Shown: one piece after another, positions 1-8,585 of the stretch
Numbering within the stretch: position 1 is the stretch's first letter
Layout: each line of letters opens with the position of its first letter
NCBI RefSeq assembly: GCF_900113315.1
Contig: NZ_FOZG01000001.1
Coordinates: 620,001 to 684,000, forward strand
Origin: Sphingomonas jatrophae
GTDB lineage: Bacteria; Pseudomonadota; Alphaproteobacteria; Sphingomonadales; Sphingomonadaceae
Direction: 5' to 3'
DNA length: 64,000 nt
The notes under the pieces: model-generated
What the model was told of the DNA's origin: nothing
Database searches by the model: none
Seen by the model: the letters and a program-made list of their open reading frames with translations, nothing else
Made by a program: the position numbers and the translations under genes

Positions 1-756
1 CTGGCCACGTATGAAGAGCTGGTCGCGGAACAGCGCGGTCAGGTCAGCGCAGCGAGCGACAGCGCGCGGCTGGAGACGATGATCACGCAGCTGGACGGCG
101 GCTTCGTGGCACTCGACAAGGAGATGGTCGTCACCGAGATCAATCCGGCCGCCTGCCTGTTCTTCCGCGTGACGCGCCCCGCGGTGCTCGGCCGTGCGCT
201 GGGCGAGGAACTGCCCGAACTGCAGCATTCGGTGGTGCGCGCGCATCTCGCCCGCGCGGTCGCGGCGGGGGAGGTCACCAGTTGCGAGCTGCCCGCCGTC
301 AGCCATCCGGGTGAGTGGCTCCGCTGCACGGTCTTCCCTTATGGGGAGGGGGCCGCCTGCCTGCTGCGCAACATCACCAGCGATCAGCACGCCCGCACGA
401 ACTTCCAGCATCAGGAGGCGCTAAACCAGGCGCTGCACGCAACCGGCCAGATCGCCTGCGCGAGGCTGAGCGTGCGCGGCACCTTCACCTTCGTCGAGCC
501 GGATTTCGCCGCGATGGTCGGCCTGGTGCCGGAAGCGCTCGAACAGGTGCGGCTGACCGACATCCTGCCGGTCGCGCGCCGGTCACAGGCGGCGAGCCAC
601 CTTGATGCGGTGCTGGGCGGCGGGGCGCCGCACGGCTTCGATACCGTGCTGCTGGTCAACGACGCAGCCGAACTGCCGGTCAGGATCGGCCTCGCGCCGC
701 TTCGTCGCGGCCATGCGATCGATGGCGCGACGGTGGTGGCGCGGTCGCTCCGCTGA
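1..756 (+). CDS. PAS-domain protein, 5' end cut off by window
   Basis: The reading frame is already open at base 1, so the start lies outside the window; 251 residues are visible. The first ~25 residues look like the end of a helical linker. They are followed by a PAS-like fold (from about the visible Met at base 79, with the text DGGFVALDKEMVVTEINPAA) and a second, weaker PAS-like segment containing FVEPDFAAMVGL. No kinase, GGDEF or EAL domain follows, so any output domain would have to lie upstream. PAS domains sense ligands or redox state or mediate dimerisation. The role here is unknown; a sensor or regulator is an inference from the domains only. Confidence 0.75.
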   Translation: MATYEELVAEQRGQVSAASDSARLETMITQLDGGFVALDKEMVVTEINPAACLFFRVTRPAVLGRALGEELPELQHSVVRAHLARAVAAGEVTSCELPAVSHPGEWLRCTVFPYGEGAACLLRNITSDQHARTNFQHQEALNQALHATGQIACARLSVRGTFTFVEPDFAAMVGLVPEALEQVRLTDILPVARRSQAASHLDAVLGGGAPHGFDTVLLVNDAAELPVRIGLAPLRRGHAIDGATVVARSLR

Positions 757-808
757 GCCGGTCGGCCCGCCTGGCGCTCGTATGCCGGGCGGGCCGTGCA
801 CGGCTCGG

Positions 809-976
809 TCAGCGCGTGCGCATCGGCTCCGGCGATTGGCCGTCGAGCGGCTCGTGCAGCACTTCGGGCAGGCGATCGGACGGGACGATGCCGCGGTCGC
901 GCCGCATCCAGGCAAACAGGAAGGATGCCGCCACGACCAGAGTTATGAAGATGACGAGGTTTACCCGAACGTCCAT
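809..976 (-). CDS. small single-pass membrane protein, hypothetical (55 aa)
   Basis: This is a short protein with one hydrophobic helix at about residues 6-22 (NLVIFITLVVAASFLFAW), then an RRDR stop-transfer motif and a polar tail. I chose the ATG at 976 rather than an in-frame start 21 nt upstream because GAGGGA sits about 7 nt before it. It is convergent with the PAS gene upstream and shares its strand with the next hypothetical gene. I do not recognise the family. Topology would be N-out or N-in with a ~30-residue soluble tail. Confidence 0.55.
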   Translation of the reverse strand: MDVRVNLVIFITLVVAASFLFAWMRRDRGIVPSDRLPEVLHEPLDGQSPEPMRTR

Positions 977-1075
977 CGCTGTTTCCCTCAACTGCACGCC
1001 GCCCCCGGCACCTCAGCCTAGCGCGCAAGACCTTAACGATTTGCTGCGCGGCTGGGCGACAGGCTCCGCTCCCGC

Positions 1076-1600
1076 CTAGCTCTCCCACGCATTGAACGCG
1101 TCGGCATAGGCCTGCGCCGCGGCATCTCGGGCATGCTCCAGGTCCGTCCGCTTGCGCTCATGCGCATCGTCCAGCGCCTGCCGCTCGCGGGCCAGCGCCG
1201 CTTCCCGTTCGGCGATCTCCCGGCGAGCTCTTACATGGCGCTCATCCGCCTCGGCTAACGCCGCTTCCGCACGCTCCAAGGCGTCGCGGCTGGGACGCGG
1301 CGCGGAACGGGCGCGCGGTTTGGCGGACGGCCTGCTCTTTCCCCTCGCCTTGGCCGGGGGGTCGGGCGGAAGTGCGGCGATCTGCTCGGCCTCTGTGCCG
1401 CGAAGACGCCGGATCACCTCGCCGGGACGCGCCAGCGGCTCGGCCGTCAGTGCCGGATCGGTGACGATCTCGGCCGCGCCGCGGGCGAACAGATCCTTGT
1501 CGCTGCCCCATGCCTCCAGCGCCGCCTTCTTGGTCCGCGCGGCGACATAGGCATCGTGGAAGCCGATCGGCGTGCGATAGACTTTCAGCGCGCGCGCCAT
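1076..1600 (-). CDS. hypothetical protein with C-terminal coiled coil (174 aa)
   Basis: The start at 1600 is supported by GGAGGGAAG about 5 nt upstream. The N-terminal ~60 residues (begins MARALKVYRTPIGFHDAYVA) form a compact region with an AALEAWGSDKDLFA motif. A basic linker follows (residues ~75-100), then a long Ala/Glu/Arg-rich stretch (~105-174) with heptad character that should be a coiled coil. Similar proteins in sphingomonads are often labelled TolA-like only because of this low-complexity tail; I see no TolA domain. Function unknown. It is divergent from the CitE-like gene with a 107-bp shared upstream region. Confidence 0.7.
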   Translation of the reverse strand: MARALKVYRTPIGFHDAYVAARTKKAALEAWGSDKDLFARGAAEIVTDPALTAEPLARPGEVIRRLRGTEAEQIAALPPDPPAKARGKSRPSAKPRARSAPRPSRDALERAEAALAEADERHVRARREIAEREAALARERQALDDAHERKRTDLEHARDAAAQAYADAFNAWES

Positions 1601-1707
1601 GCCACTTCCCTCCGCGTCCGCTGCTGCAAACCCCGGTAACGGCGGCGGGATCCGAGCCAGCATTGGCGGCGCTTGCGTCGCACCGGCCCGCCCGCCACAA
1701 GCGGGCC

Positions 1708-2544
1708 ATGATCCGCCCTCGCCGCTCGATGCTCTATGTCCCTGGTGACAAGCCGCGCGCCCTTGAAAAGGCGCGCACCCTTCCCGTCGACGGCCTGATC
1801 CTCGACCTGGAGGATGCGGTCGCGCCCGAGAACAAGGCCGTGGCACGCGAGACAGTGGCCGCAGCGCTGAACGGCGGAGGCTATGGCGAACGCGAATGCC
1901 TGCTCCGCCTGAGCGACCCAACCAGCGAGGTCGATCTCGCACTGGCCGACGCGTTGCCGCTCGACGGCATCGTGCTGCCGAAGGTCGAGACCCCGGAGAC
2001 GGTCCGTCTCGCCGCGGCGCGCACGCGTCACCCGATCTGGTGCATGATCGAGACGCCGCTCGGCGTGCTGAATGCCGGGGCGATTGCCGGCGCCTTTCGC
2101 GTGGGAGGCTTGATCGCGGGCACCAACGATCTCGCCAAGGCTCTCCACGCACGCCACGTGCCGGATCGCGCGCCGCTGCTGCCGTCGCTCGGCATGATCC
2201 TGCTGGCCGCGCGCGCGCATGATGTCGCCGCGCTCGACGGCGTGCATCTTGATCTGGACGACGCCGCGGGGTTCGAGGCGAGTTGCCGCCAGGGTGTCGA
2301 CATGGGCTTCGACGGAAAGACGCTGGTCCACCCGTCCACGATCGAGCCGGCCAATCGCCTGTTCGCCCCTCCGCCCGAGGAGGTTGCCGCCGCCCGCCGC
2401 ATCGTTGCGGGCTGGGCCGAGGCGCGGGCGCAGGGTCTCGGCGTTGCCCGGATCGACGGCCGCATGGTCGAGCAGTTGCACGTGGACGAGGCGGAACGGC
2501 TCATCGCGCTCGCCGACGCCATTGCCGCGCGGGCAAGCGCCTGA
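1708..2544 (+). CDS. HpcH/HpaI aldolase / CitE-like CoA ester lyase
   Basis: The protein has 278 residues. The N-terminal RRSMLYVPGDKPRALEKA and LILDLEDAV motifs are characteristic of the CitE/malyl-CoA lyase TIM-barrel family; the Asp/Glu of DLEDAV and a later acidic residue bind Mg2+, and RLSDPTS and MIETPLGVLNA fit the barrel core. The C-terminus contains GFDGKTLVHPSTIEPAN, a family hallmark. Family members cleave or form beta-hydroxyacyl-CoA esters (citryl-, malyl- or methylmalyl-CoA) or hydrolyse the thioester. No citrate lyase alpha/gamma subunits are nearby, so it is not part of a citrate lyase complex. The exact substrate cannot be told. The ATG at 1708 begins just before the conserved motif; upstream ORF sequence is antisense shadow. 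Confidence 0.85.
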   Translation: MIRPRRSMLYVPGDKPRALEKARTLPVDGLILDLEDAVAPENKAVARETVAAALNGGGYGERECLLRLSDPTSEVDLALADALPLDGIVLPKVETPETVRLAAARTRHPIWCMIETPLGVLNAGAIAGAFRVGGLIAGTNDLAKALHARHVPDRAPLLPSLGMILLAARAHDVAALDGVHLDLDDAAGFEASCRQGVDMGFDGKTLVHPSTIEPANRLFAPPPEEVAAARRIVAGWAEARAQGLGVARIDGRMVEQLHVDEAERLIALADAIAARASA

Positions 2545-2579
2545 ACGGACCGCCCCGCCGCAGTCTCTTCCCCCGTTCC

Positions 2580-2603
2580 GTCTTAGCGCTATAAGACACC
2601 CGC
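2580..2603 (+). promoter_or_regulatory. inverted repeat overlapping a -10-like element, leaderless start
   Basis: GTCTTA (2580-2585), a 6-nt spacer and TAAGAC (2592-2597) form a perfect inverted repeat. The right part also reads GCTATAAG, close to the alphaproteobacterial -10 consensus. The -10 hexamer ends 8 nt before the ATG at 2604 and no Shine-Dalgarno is visible, so transcription could start at or next to the ATG. The -35 is poor. This is inference from sequence only. Confidence 0.4.
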
Positions 2604-4634
2604 ATGTTCGAGCCGCAGCGCGACCTTCCCGAGCCGTCCAATCCGGCCGTGCCGCCGGTCATCGTCGAGCCTGCCGCGCCGCCGCCGCCACCCCGCCGCC
2701 GGCCATGGTGGCCGCGCGCCGTCGCCGCGGCCCTTCTGCTGCTGTTCGTCGCGGCGGCGTGGCTCGCCATCACCGCGCCGCTGTCGCGCTCGCTCCGCCC
2801 GACGGCGCCGCCCTCCGTCACCCTGCTGGCGGCGGACGGCACGCCGATCGCCCGGAAGGGCGCGATTATCGACCGGATGGTGGATGTCGGCACCCTGCCC
2901 GATCATGTCGGCAACGCCTTCGTCGCGATTGAGGATCGCCGCTTCTATTCGCACTGGGGCATCGATCCCCGCGGCATCCTGCGCGCCGCCTGGTCGAACA
3001 TGCGGGCGGGCGGCGTGGTGGAGGGTGGCAGCACGATCACCCAGCAGCTCGGCAAGGTCGCCTTCCTCGACTCCGACCGGACGATGGCGCGCAAGCTGCG
3101 CGAAGCGATGATCGCCGTCTGGCTGGAGCTCTGGCTGACCAAGCGCGAGATCCTGTCGCGCTATCTCTCGAACGTCTATTTCGGCGACAACGTCTATGGC
3201 CTGCGCGCCGCCGCGCAGCATTATTTCAGCAAATCGCCGGAGAAGCTGAGCGTCAGCGAGTCAGCGATGCTCGCCGGGCTGATGAAGGCGCCGTCGCGTC
3301 TCGCCCCTTCCACCAACCTGTCCGGCGCCCGCGCCCGGCAGAAGCTCGTCGTCGCCGCGATGGCGCGTGAAGGCTTCCTGACCGAGCGTGAGGCACGCGC
3401 CGCCAGGCCTGCGCGGCTGCGTCTGCGGCGCATCCGGACGTTGCCGACCGGCACTTACTTCGCCGACTGGGCGATGCCTGCCGCGCGGGACAAGGCCGGC
3501 GCCGTCTATGCCGAGCAGACGGTGCGCACCACGCTCGATTCCCGCATCCAGAAGGCGGCGGTGCGCGCGGTCAATCGAGCCGCACTCGGCCAGGCGCAGG
3601 TCGCCATCGTCGCGATGCGGCCGGACGGCCGGGTCGTCGCGATGGTCGGCGGGCGCGACTACAAGGCAAGCTCGTTCAATCGCGCCACGCAGGCACGTCG
3701 CCAGCCCGGCTCCACCTTCAAGCTGTTCGTCTATCTCGCCGCGCTGCGCGCCGGCATGACGCCGGACGACATGGTTGAGGACGAAAAGGTCACGGTCGAT
3801 GGCTGGACGCCGGAGAATAACGACCGGCGCTATCGCGGTGCGATCACGCTGCGCCGGGCCTTCGCGCTCAGCAGCAATGTCGCGGCGGTGCGGCTGGCCG
3901 AGCAGGTCGGGCGCGACCGGGTGATGAAGGCCGCACGCGATCTCGGCATCCGCAGCCCGCTGACGGAGCGGCCCAGCGTGTCGCTCGGCACGTCGGGCGT
4001 GACGCTGATCGAGCTGACCGCCGCTTATGCCGCGGTCGCCGCCGGCAATTATCCGGTGCTGCCGCAAGGTCTGCCCCCCGCCGAGGCGGCGGAGCGCGGC
4101 TGGCTGCAAAGCCTGTGGGATCGGCGCCACCGCCTTTCCACGCGTGAGCGGGACATGCTGCTCGATCTGCTCGCCGCCACGGTGCGCGAGGGCACCGGCC
4201 GCGCCGCCGCGCTGGCCGAGCCGAGCTTCGGCAAGACGGGCACCACGCAGGACCACCGCGATGCCATCTTCGTCGGCTTCGCCGGCGATCTCGTGACCGG
4301 CGTCTGGGTCGGCCGCGACGACAACAAGCCGATCCCCGGCATGACCGGCGGCACCCTGCCCGCGCGCATCTGGCGCGACTTCATGGCGGAGGCGATCGGC
4401 AGCCGCCCGCTCGCGCGCCCCAAGCCCGTGGTCGATCCCGAGCCCGACGTGACGGAGCTCGGCGATCTCAACATCTCGACCGACTTCGGCGGCATGTCCT
4501 TCGATCTCGGCGTCGGCGAGGACGGCCTCGACATCCGCGCCCGCCCGAGCGCGCCCGGAGACGAGGCGCTGCCGCCGGTCGACGACGCGGCGCCGCCGCC
4601 CCGCGCCGAGGACGAGATCGAAGAGGAATATTGA
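2604..4634 (+). CDS. class A penicillin-binding protein (transglycosylase/transpeptidase)
   Basis: This 676-aa bifunctional peptidoglycan synthase polymerises lipid II and cross-links stem peptides in the periplasm. A proline-rich cytoplasmic tail precedes one membrane helix (residues ~39-57). The GT51 domain carries EDRRFY (110-115, catalytic Glu) and GGSTITQQLGK (141-151). The transpeptidase domain has S370-T-F-K373, S423-S-N425 and K544-T-G. The C-terminus is an acidic Pro-rich tail. A second class A PBP (59459-61948) lies in the window; this one is shorter and lacks the OB-like insertion. The start lacks a ribosome binding site, consistent with leaderless expression. Confidence 0.93.
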   Translation: MFEPQRDLPEPSNPAVPPVIVEPAAPPPPPRRRPWWPRAVAAALLLLFVAAAWLAITAPLSRSLRPTAPPSVTLLAADGTPIARKGAIIDRMVDVGTLPDHVGNAFVAIEDRRFYSHWGIDPRGILRAAWSNMRAGGVVEGGSTITQQLGKVAFLDSDRTMARKLREAMIAVWLELWLTKREILSRYLSNVYFGDNVYGLRAAAQHYFSKSPEKLSVSESAMLAGLMKAPSRLAPSTNLSGARARQKLVVAAMAREGFLTEREARAARPARLRLRRIRTLPTGTYFADWAMPAARDKAGAVYAEQTVRTTLDSRIQKAAVRAVNRAALGQAQVAIVAMRPDGRVVAMVGGRDYKASSFNRATQARRQPGSTFKLFVYLAALRAGMTPDDMVEDEKVTVDGWTPENNDRRYRGAITLRRAFALSSNVAAVRLAEQVGRDRVMKAARDLGIRSPLTERPSVSLGTSGVTLIELTAAYAAVAAGNYPVLPQGLPPAEAAERGWLQSLWDRRHRLSTRERDMLLDLLAATVREGTGRAAALAEPSFGKTGTTQDHRDAIFVGFAGDLVTGVWVGRDDNKPIPGMTGGTLPARIWRDFMAEAIGSRPLARPKPVVDPEPDVTELGDLNISTDFGGMSFDLGVGEDGLDIRARPSAPGDEALPPVDDAAPPPRAEDEIEEEY

Positions 4635-4668
4635 TCCGGCCACCACCGCCCTTTGGCGGAGCGCCGGA
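4635..4668. terminator. hairpin between convergent PBP and DUF808 genes
   Basis: TCCGGC/GCCGGA outer arms and CCGCC-CTTT-GGCGG inner arms fold into one stem with an internal loop in the 43-nt convergent gap. There is no T-run, so it may work with Rho or as a bidirectional 3' end stabiliser. Confidence 0.5.
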
Positions 4669-4677
4669 CGCCGTCTC

Positions 4678-5622
4678 TCAGTGAGCGCCCTTGCCGCGCA
4701 TCTTGTGCACCTGGTGAACGATCAGCGCGATCACGCCGCCGACAATCAGCCCGAGAATGCCGGAGCCGAGCGCGGTGACGATCCATTCCACGGCGCCATG
4801 CGCCGCCGGCACCGCGTGGCTGGCGCTTTCAGCGGCATGGTGGATGACATGCTCGGGCCCCGCGACGCCCAGTTGCGCGAGGCCGTGGACGAGGATGCCA
4901 CCCCCCACCCAGATCATCGCCGCGGTGCCGACGACGGAGAGCACCGCCATCACCTTCGGCATGCCCTTCACCAGCCCGCGGCCGATCGCCTGCACGGCTG
5001 CACTCCTGCGCTTGGCCAGGTTCAGGCCGATATCGTCCATCTTCACGATCAGCGCCACGACGCCGTAGACGCCCGCCGTGATCGCGATGGCGACGAGGAT
5101 CAGCACCACCGCCTGCGTCAGGATCGGCCGATCCGCCACGTCGGCCAGCGCGATCGCCATGATCTCGCCCGACAGGATCAGGTCGGTGCGTATCGCACCG
5201 GAAACCTTGCTCGCCTCCAGTTCCTCCGGTGTGGCGGCAGCGTCCGCCACCTCCTCGTGCACCTTGCCGGAAACCGCCTCGATAACCTTCTCCGCCCCTT
5301 CGAAGCAGAGGAAGGCGCCGCCCGCCATCAGGATCGGCGTGATCGCCCACGGCGCAAAGGCGGAAAGCAACAGCCCGGCCGGTAGCAGGAACAGCAGCTT
5401 GTTGCGGATCGAGCCGAGCGCGATCTTGCCGATGATCGGCAATTCGCGCTGCGGGCTCAGCCCCATGACGTAGCGCGGGGTGACGGCGGTATCGTCCACC
5501 ACCACGCCGACGGCCTTGCTGCCCGCCTTGGATGCGGCAGCGCCGACATCGTCGAGCGAGGCCGCCGCCAATTTGGTGATACCGGCAATGTCGTCGAGCA
5601 GGGCTACGAGGCCGGAGGGCAT
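4678..5622 (-). CDS. DUF808 family inner-membrane protein (YedI-like)
   Basis: The 314-residue protein starts MPSGLVALLDDIAGITKLAAASLDD, the conserved beginning of the DUF808/YedI family, followed by VVVDDTAVTPRYV and the charged ELPIIGKIALGS loop. Several hydrophobic segments follow (about 85-100, 160-190, 210-225 and 280-305), ending in an HQVHK tail. The membrane location is clear but the biochemical role of the family is unknown. A weak AAGGAC precedes the ATG. The upstream neighbour on the same strand is a 60-aa hypothetical gene 97 nt away. It is convergent with the PBP gene. Confidence 0.85.
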   Translation of the reverse strand: MPSGLVALLDDIAGITKLAAASLDDVGAAASKAGSKAVGVVVDDTAVTPRYVMGLSPQRELPIIGKIALGSIRNKLLFLLPAGLLLSAFAPWAITPILMAGGAFLCFEGAEKVIEAVSGKVHEEVADAAATPEELEASKVSGAIRTDLILSGEIMAIALADVADRPILTQAVVLILVAIAITAGVYGVVALIVKMDDIGLNLAKRRSAAVQAIGRGLVKGMPKVMAVLSVVGTAAMIWVGGGILVHGLAQLGVAGPEHVIHHAAESASHAVPAAHGAVEWIVTALGSGILGLIVGGVIALIVHQVHKMRGKGAH

Positions 5623-5719
5623 AAAGGTCCTTGTCGCGCGAGGCTTGGGAGTTATCGCCTAGCCCTGTTTCATCGTCCTGCTCAAGCGGGCACCGATCCG
5701 GGCACCTGTCGGCCTGATC

Positions 5720-5902
5720 TCAGTCGCGGTCGATCGACGCTCCCTTGTCGTCGCCGAAGCCTGCGTCCCTCATGGCACGATCTTCCGCCTCGGCCCGCTC
5801 GCGTGCGGCCAGCGGCGTATCGGGATCGCCCGCTTGCGGATCGACGCCGCCTTTCGCCTGCGCGCCCGGGCGGCCGCCGCGATTCTGCTCCTGATCCGAC
5901 AT
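5720..5902 (-). CDS. small hydrophilic hypothetical protein (60 aa)
   Basis: A highly charged, probably disordered protein (MSDQEQNRGGRPGAQAKGG...), rich in Asp, Ala, Gly and Arg, with no hydrophobic core and no cysteine. It is supported as a real gene by GAAGGAG 8 nt before the ATG. It lies between the MATE exporter gene upstream (49-nt gap) and DUF808 downstream on the same strand. No family recognised; such proteins in sphingomonads are often stress-related, but nothing here proves that. Confidence 0.6.
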   Translation of the reverse strand: MSDQEQNRGGRPGAQAKGGVDPQAGDPDTPLAARERAEAEDRAMRDAGFGDDKGASIDRD

Positions 5903-5951
5903 TAGCGATCTCCTTCACCGGGGAGAAAGGCTCGGCCCGCCTACCTGTTCC

Positions 5952-7301
5952 TCAAGCCGCCGCAGTCCGCCGCCGCCAGCGCCCCCACAGCAGCACCGCC
6001 ACCACCGCCAGCCCGCTCGCCAGCCCCAACCAGACACCCACGCCGGCAAGCCCCACCGGGAAGGCGAGCAACGCGCCGAGCCCCAGCCCGACGCCCCAAT
6101 AGCCGACGGCCGCGATCAGCATCGGCACACGCGTATCCTGAAGCCCGCGCAGCATCCCGGCGAGGATCGCCTGCGCCGCATCGACCAGCTGGAACAGCGC
6201 CGCAACCCGCAGGAACGCGATCGCCAGCGCCGCCGCCGCGGCGTTGGCCGGATCTGCCAGATCAAGGAATCCCGCGATCAGCGGCCGTGGCGCCAGTGCC
6301 AGCACCAGCGCGGTCACCGTCGCAAAGCCGAGGCCCGCCACCAACGCCACCGCCCCCGCACGCTTCACGCCGGCAAGGTCCTGCCGTCCCTGCGCGAAGC
6401 CGACTCGCACCGTGGCGGCGCGTCCGATGCCCATCGGCACCATGAATACCAGCGAGGCGATCTGGATCGCCACCGCATGCGCCGCCAACGCTGCCCCGCC
6501 GATCAGGCCCATCAGGAACACCGCCGCGTTGAACACGCTGACTTCCAGCAGCAACGTCACTGCGATCGGCAGCCCCACGCTCCAGACGGTGCGCAGCCGC
6601 GCCCAATCCGGCACCCAGAAGCGGCCGAACAGGTGATAGCGGCGGAACCGTCGGTCGAGCGTCACCACCGCAACCATGCCGAAAGCCATGAAGCCCGACG
6701 AGAACACGCCTGCTAAACCTGCGCCGAGCAGCCCCAGCGCGGGCAGGCCGGCATGGCCGAAGATCATCGCCCAGCCCGCCACCACATTGACCGGGATCGC
6801 CGCCGCGGTGACGACCAGCCCCCACAAGGGCCGCTCCAGCGCCGCGACGAAGTTGTCGAGCGTCAGGAATGTCAGATAGAGCGGCAGCGCCCACATCAGC
6901 CCACGCAGCAGCCGCCCTGCATCTGCCGCCAGCGCCGGCTCCTGCCCCAGCAGCAGCAACAGCGCCTCGCCGTGCCAGAGGAGCAACCATAGCGGGATCG
7001 TCACCATGCCCCCCGACCACAGCGTCTGCCGCACCGTCCGGCGGATATCGCGCACCGCGTGCAGCCGTCGTCCGCGCTCGCTCGCCACCAGCGGCGCCGC
7101 CGCCGCGGTCAGACCCAGGCCGAAGACGATGCAGGGCGTATAGAGCGCCAACGCCAGCGCGCCCGCCGCCACGGCGCGCACATTGACGCGGCCGAGCAGC
7201 AGCAGGTCGGTGGCTGCGATCGCCGACCAGGCGAGGTTGCCCGCCACCAGCGGCAACGCCAGCGCGGCCAGCGCGCGTGCTTCCGCCTTCCACCCCGTCA
7301 T
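5952..7301 (-). CDS. MATE family efflux transporter
   Basis: The 449-residue protein has about twelve hydrophobic segments in two halves, as expected of MATE/NorM exporters, which use Na+ or H+ gradients to expel cationic drugs and metabolites. The N-terminus (ALALPLVAGNLAWSAIAATDLLLLGR) matches the first helix and loop of the family; the second half begins near GLPIAVTLLLEVSVFNAAVFLMG, the repeat of the first. It is preceded by GGAGAGGTGG just before the ATG. The C-terminus ends in a basic WRRRTAAA. The substrate is not predictable. It is divergent from the BrkB-like gene. Confidence 0.88.
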   Translation of the reverse strand: MTGWKAEARALAALALPLVAGNLAWSAIAATDLLLLGRVNVRAVAAGALALALYTPCIVFGLGLTAAAAPLVASERGRRLHAVRDIRRTVRQTLWSGGMVTIPLWLLLWHGEALLLLLGQEPALAADAGRLLRGLMWALPLYLTFLTLDNFVAALERPLWGLVVTAAAIPVNVVAGWAMIFGHAGLPALGLLGAGLAGVFSSGFMAFGMVAVVTLDRRFRRYHLFGRFWVPDWARLRTVWSVGLPIAVTLLLEVSVFNAAVFLMGLIGGAALAAHAVAIQIASLVFMVPMGIGRAATVRVGFAQGRQDLAGVKRAGAVALVAGLGFATVTALVLALAPRPLIAGFLDLADPANAAAAALAIAFLRVAALFQLVDAAQAILAGMLRGLQDTRVPMLIAAVGYWGVGLGLGALLAFPVGLAGVGVWLGLASGLAVVAVLLWGRWRRRTAAA

Positions 7302-7406
7302 TCCACCTCTCCCGCCGGGGCTCTTGAGGCGAGAAGGGCTTGAGACGCAATCATCTTTCCGCAGGCGTATCGGAACGCCGCTTTGTCAGGCTCGTTCATC
7401 GCTGCC

Positions 7407-8585
7407 ATGCCTACCGCTGCAGACTCGCCGTTTTCCCTCCATCGCACCGACTGGAAAGCAGTGCTGCTGCGGACGTGGAAGGAGGCGGGCGAGGACAATG
7501 TCGGCCTCGTCGCCGCGGGCGTCGCCTTTTACGGCTTCCTCGCGCTCGTCCCGCTCGTCACCGCCGTGGTCCTGATCTACGGGCTGGTGGTGGAGCCGGC
7601 GCAGGTCCGCGAGGATCTGATGCAGCTCTTCTCGATCATGCCGGGCGACATCGCCAAGGTGATCGCCACGCCGATGGTGGACAGCGTGCAGGCGTCCGAT
7701 CGCAGCAAGGGCTGGGGCCTCGTCATCGCGCTCGGCGTCGCGCTGTTCGGCGCCCGCAACGGCGCGGGAGCGATCGTCACTGCGCTGAACATCGCCTACG
7801 AGGAGAATGAAACGCGCGGCTTCGTCCGGCTCAACCTGCTCGCACTCGCCGTCACGGGTGCGGCGGCGGTGCTGGCGATCGTCGCGGCGGGCGCGATCGC
7901 CGCGCTCGGCCACCTCGATGCGCTGCTGCCGCAGCTTGGCGGCATCGGCCTCGTCTTCGGCAAGGCTTCGACCTACATCGTCCTCGGGCTGCTCGGGGCC
8001 GGCATGGCGGCGACGCTCTACCGTTTCGCGCCCGATCGGCAGGCCGCACGCTGGCAGTGGCTGACGCCGGGATCGATCTTCTCCGCGCTCGGCTGGCTGG
8101 TTCTGACGCTCGGCTTCGGCCTCTACGTCGCCAATTTCGGCAATTACGATGCCACCTACGGCTCGCTTGGCGCGGTCGTCGTGCTGCTCACCTGGCTCTA
8201 TCTGTCGAGCTACGTCCTGCTGCTCGGGGCCGAGCTGAACGCCGAGCTGGAGCATCAGACCGCCAGCGACACCACGACCGGCGCTCCCGTGCCGCTCGGT
8301 CGCCGCGGGGCGTGGGTGGCGGATCATGTCGCGGACTCGACCATGGCCGGCCCACCGGCACCCCAGCCTGCACGCCGCCCGGCCGCAGCCCGGGCGAACA
8401 AGCCGGCGCGTTGGGCCGCGCCCGTCGTCGTCGCGGGCCTGCTGCTCGGCCAACGTAACGGCACCGCGCGCTATGCCGGCCGGGCGATTGCGCTGGCAGC
8501 GTTGATCGCTCGCTTCAACCGGCCCCGCAGACCTGCAGCGGCAGGCCCCCTGCCCTCCGCGCGACCTCAGTCAGGAACGCCATGA
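7407..8585 (+). CDS. YihY/BrkB family inner-membrane protein
   Basis: The family motif N-V-G-L-V-A-A-G-V-A-F-Y lies near residue 30, followed by six hydrophobic segments. RSKGWGLVIALGVALFGARNGAGAIVTALN and YGSLGAVVVLLTWLY are typical of the BrkB fold, once mis-assigned as RNase BN. The C-terminal ~100 residues are Pro/Ala/Arg-rich and variable. The ATG at 7407 was preferred over an in-frame TTG at 7383; neither has a good ribosome binding site. It overlaps the methyltransferase start by 4 nt (ATGA), so the two are translationally coupled. The molecular function of the family is unsettled. Confidence 0.82.
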   Translation: MPTAADSPFSLHRTDWKAVLLRTWKEAGEDNVGLVAAGVAFYGFLALVPLVTAVVLIYGLVVEPAQVREDLMQLFSIMPGDIAKVIATPMVDSVQASDRSKGWGLVIALGVALFGARNGAGAIVTALNIAYEENETRGFVRLNLLALAVTGAAAVLAIVAAGAIAALGHLDALLPQLGGIGLVFGKASTYIVLGLLGAGMAATLYRFAPDRQAARWQWLTPGSIFSALGWLVLTLGFGLYVANFGNYDATYGSLGAVVVLLTWLYLSSYVLLLGAELNAELEHQTASDTTTGAPVPLGRRGAWVADHVADSTMAGPPAPQPARRPAAARANKPARWAAPVVVAGLLLGQRNGTARYAGRAIALAALIARFNRPRRPAAAGPLPSARPQSGTP

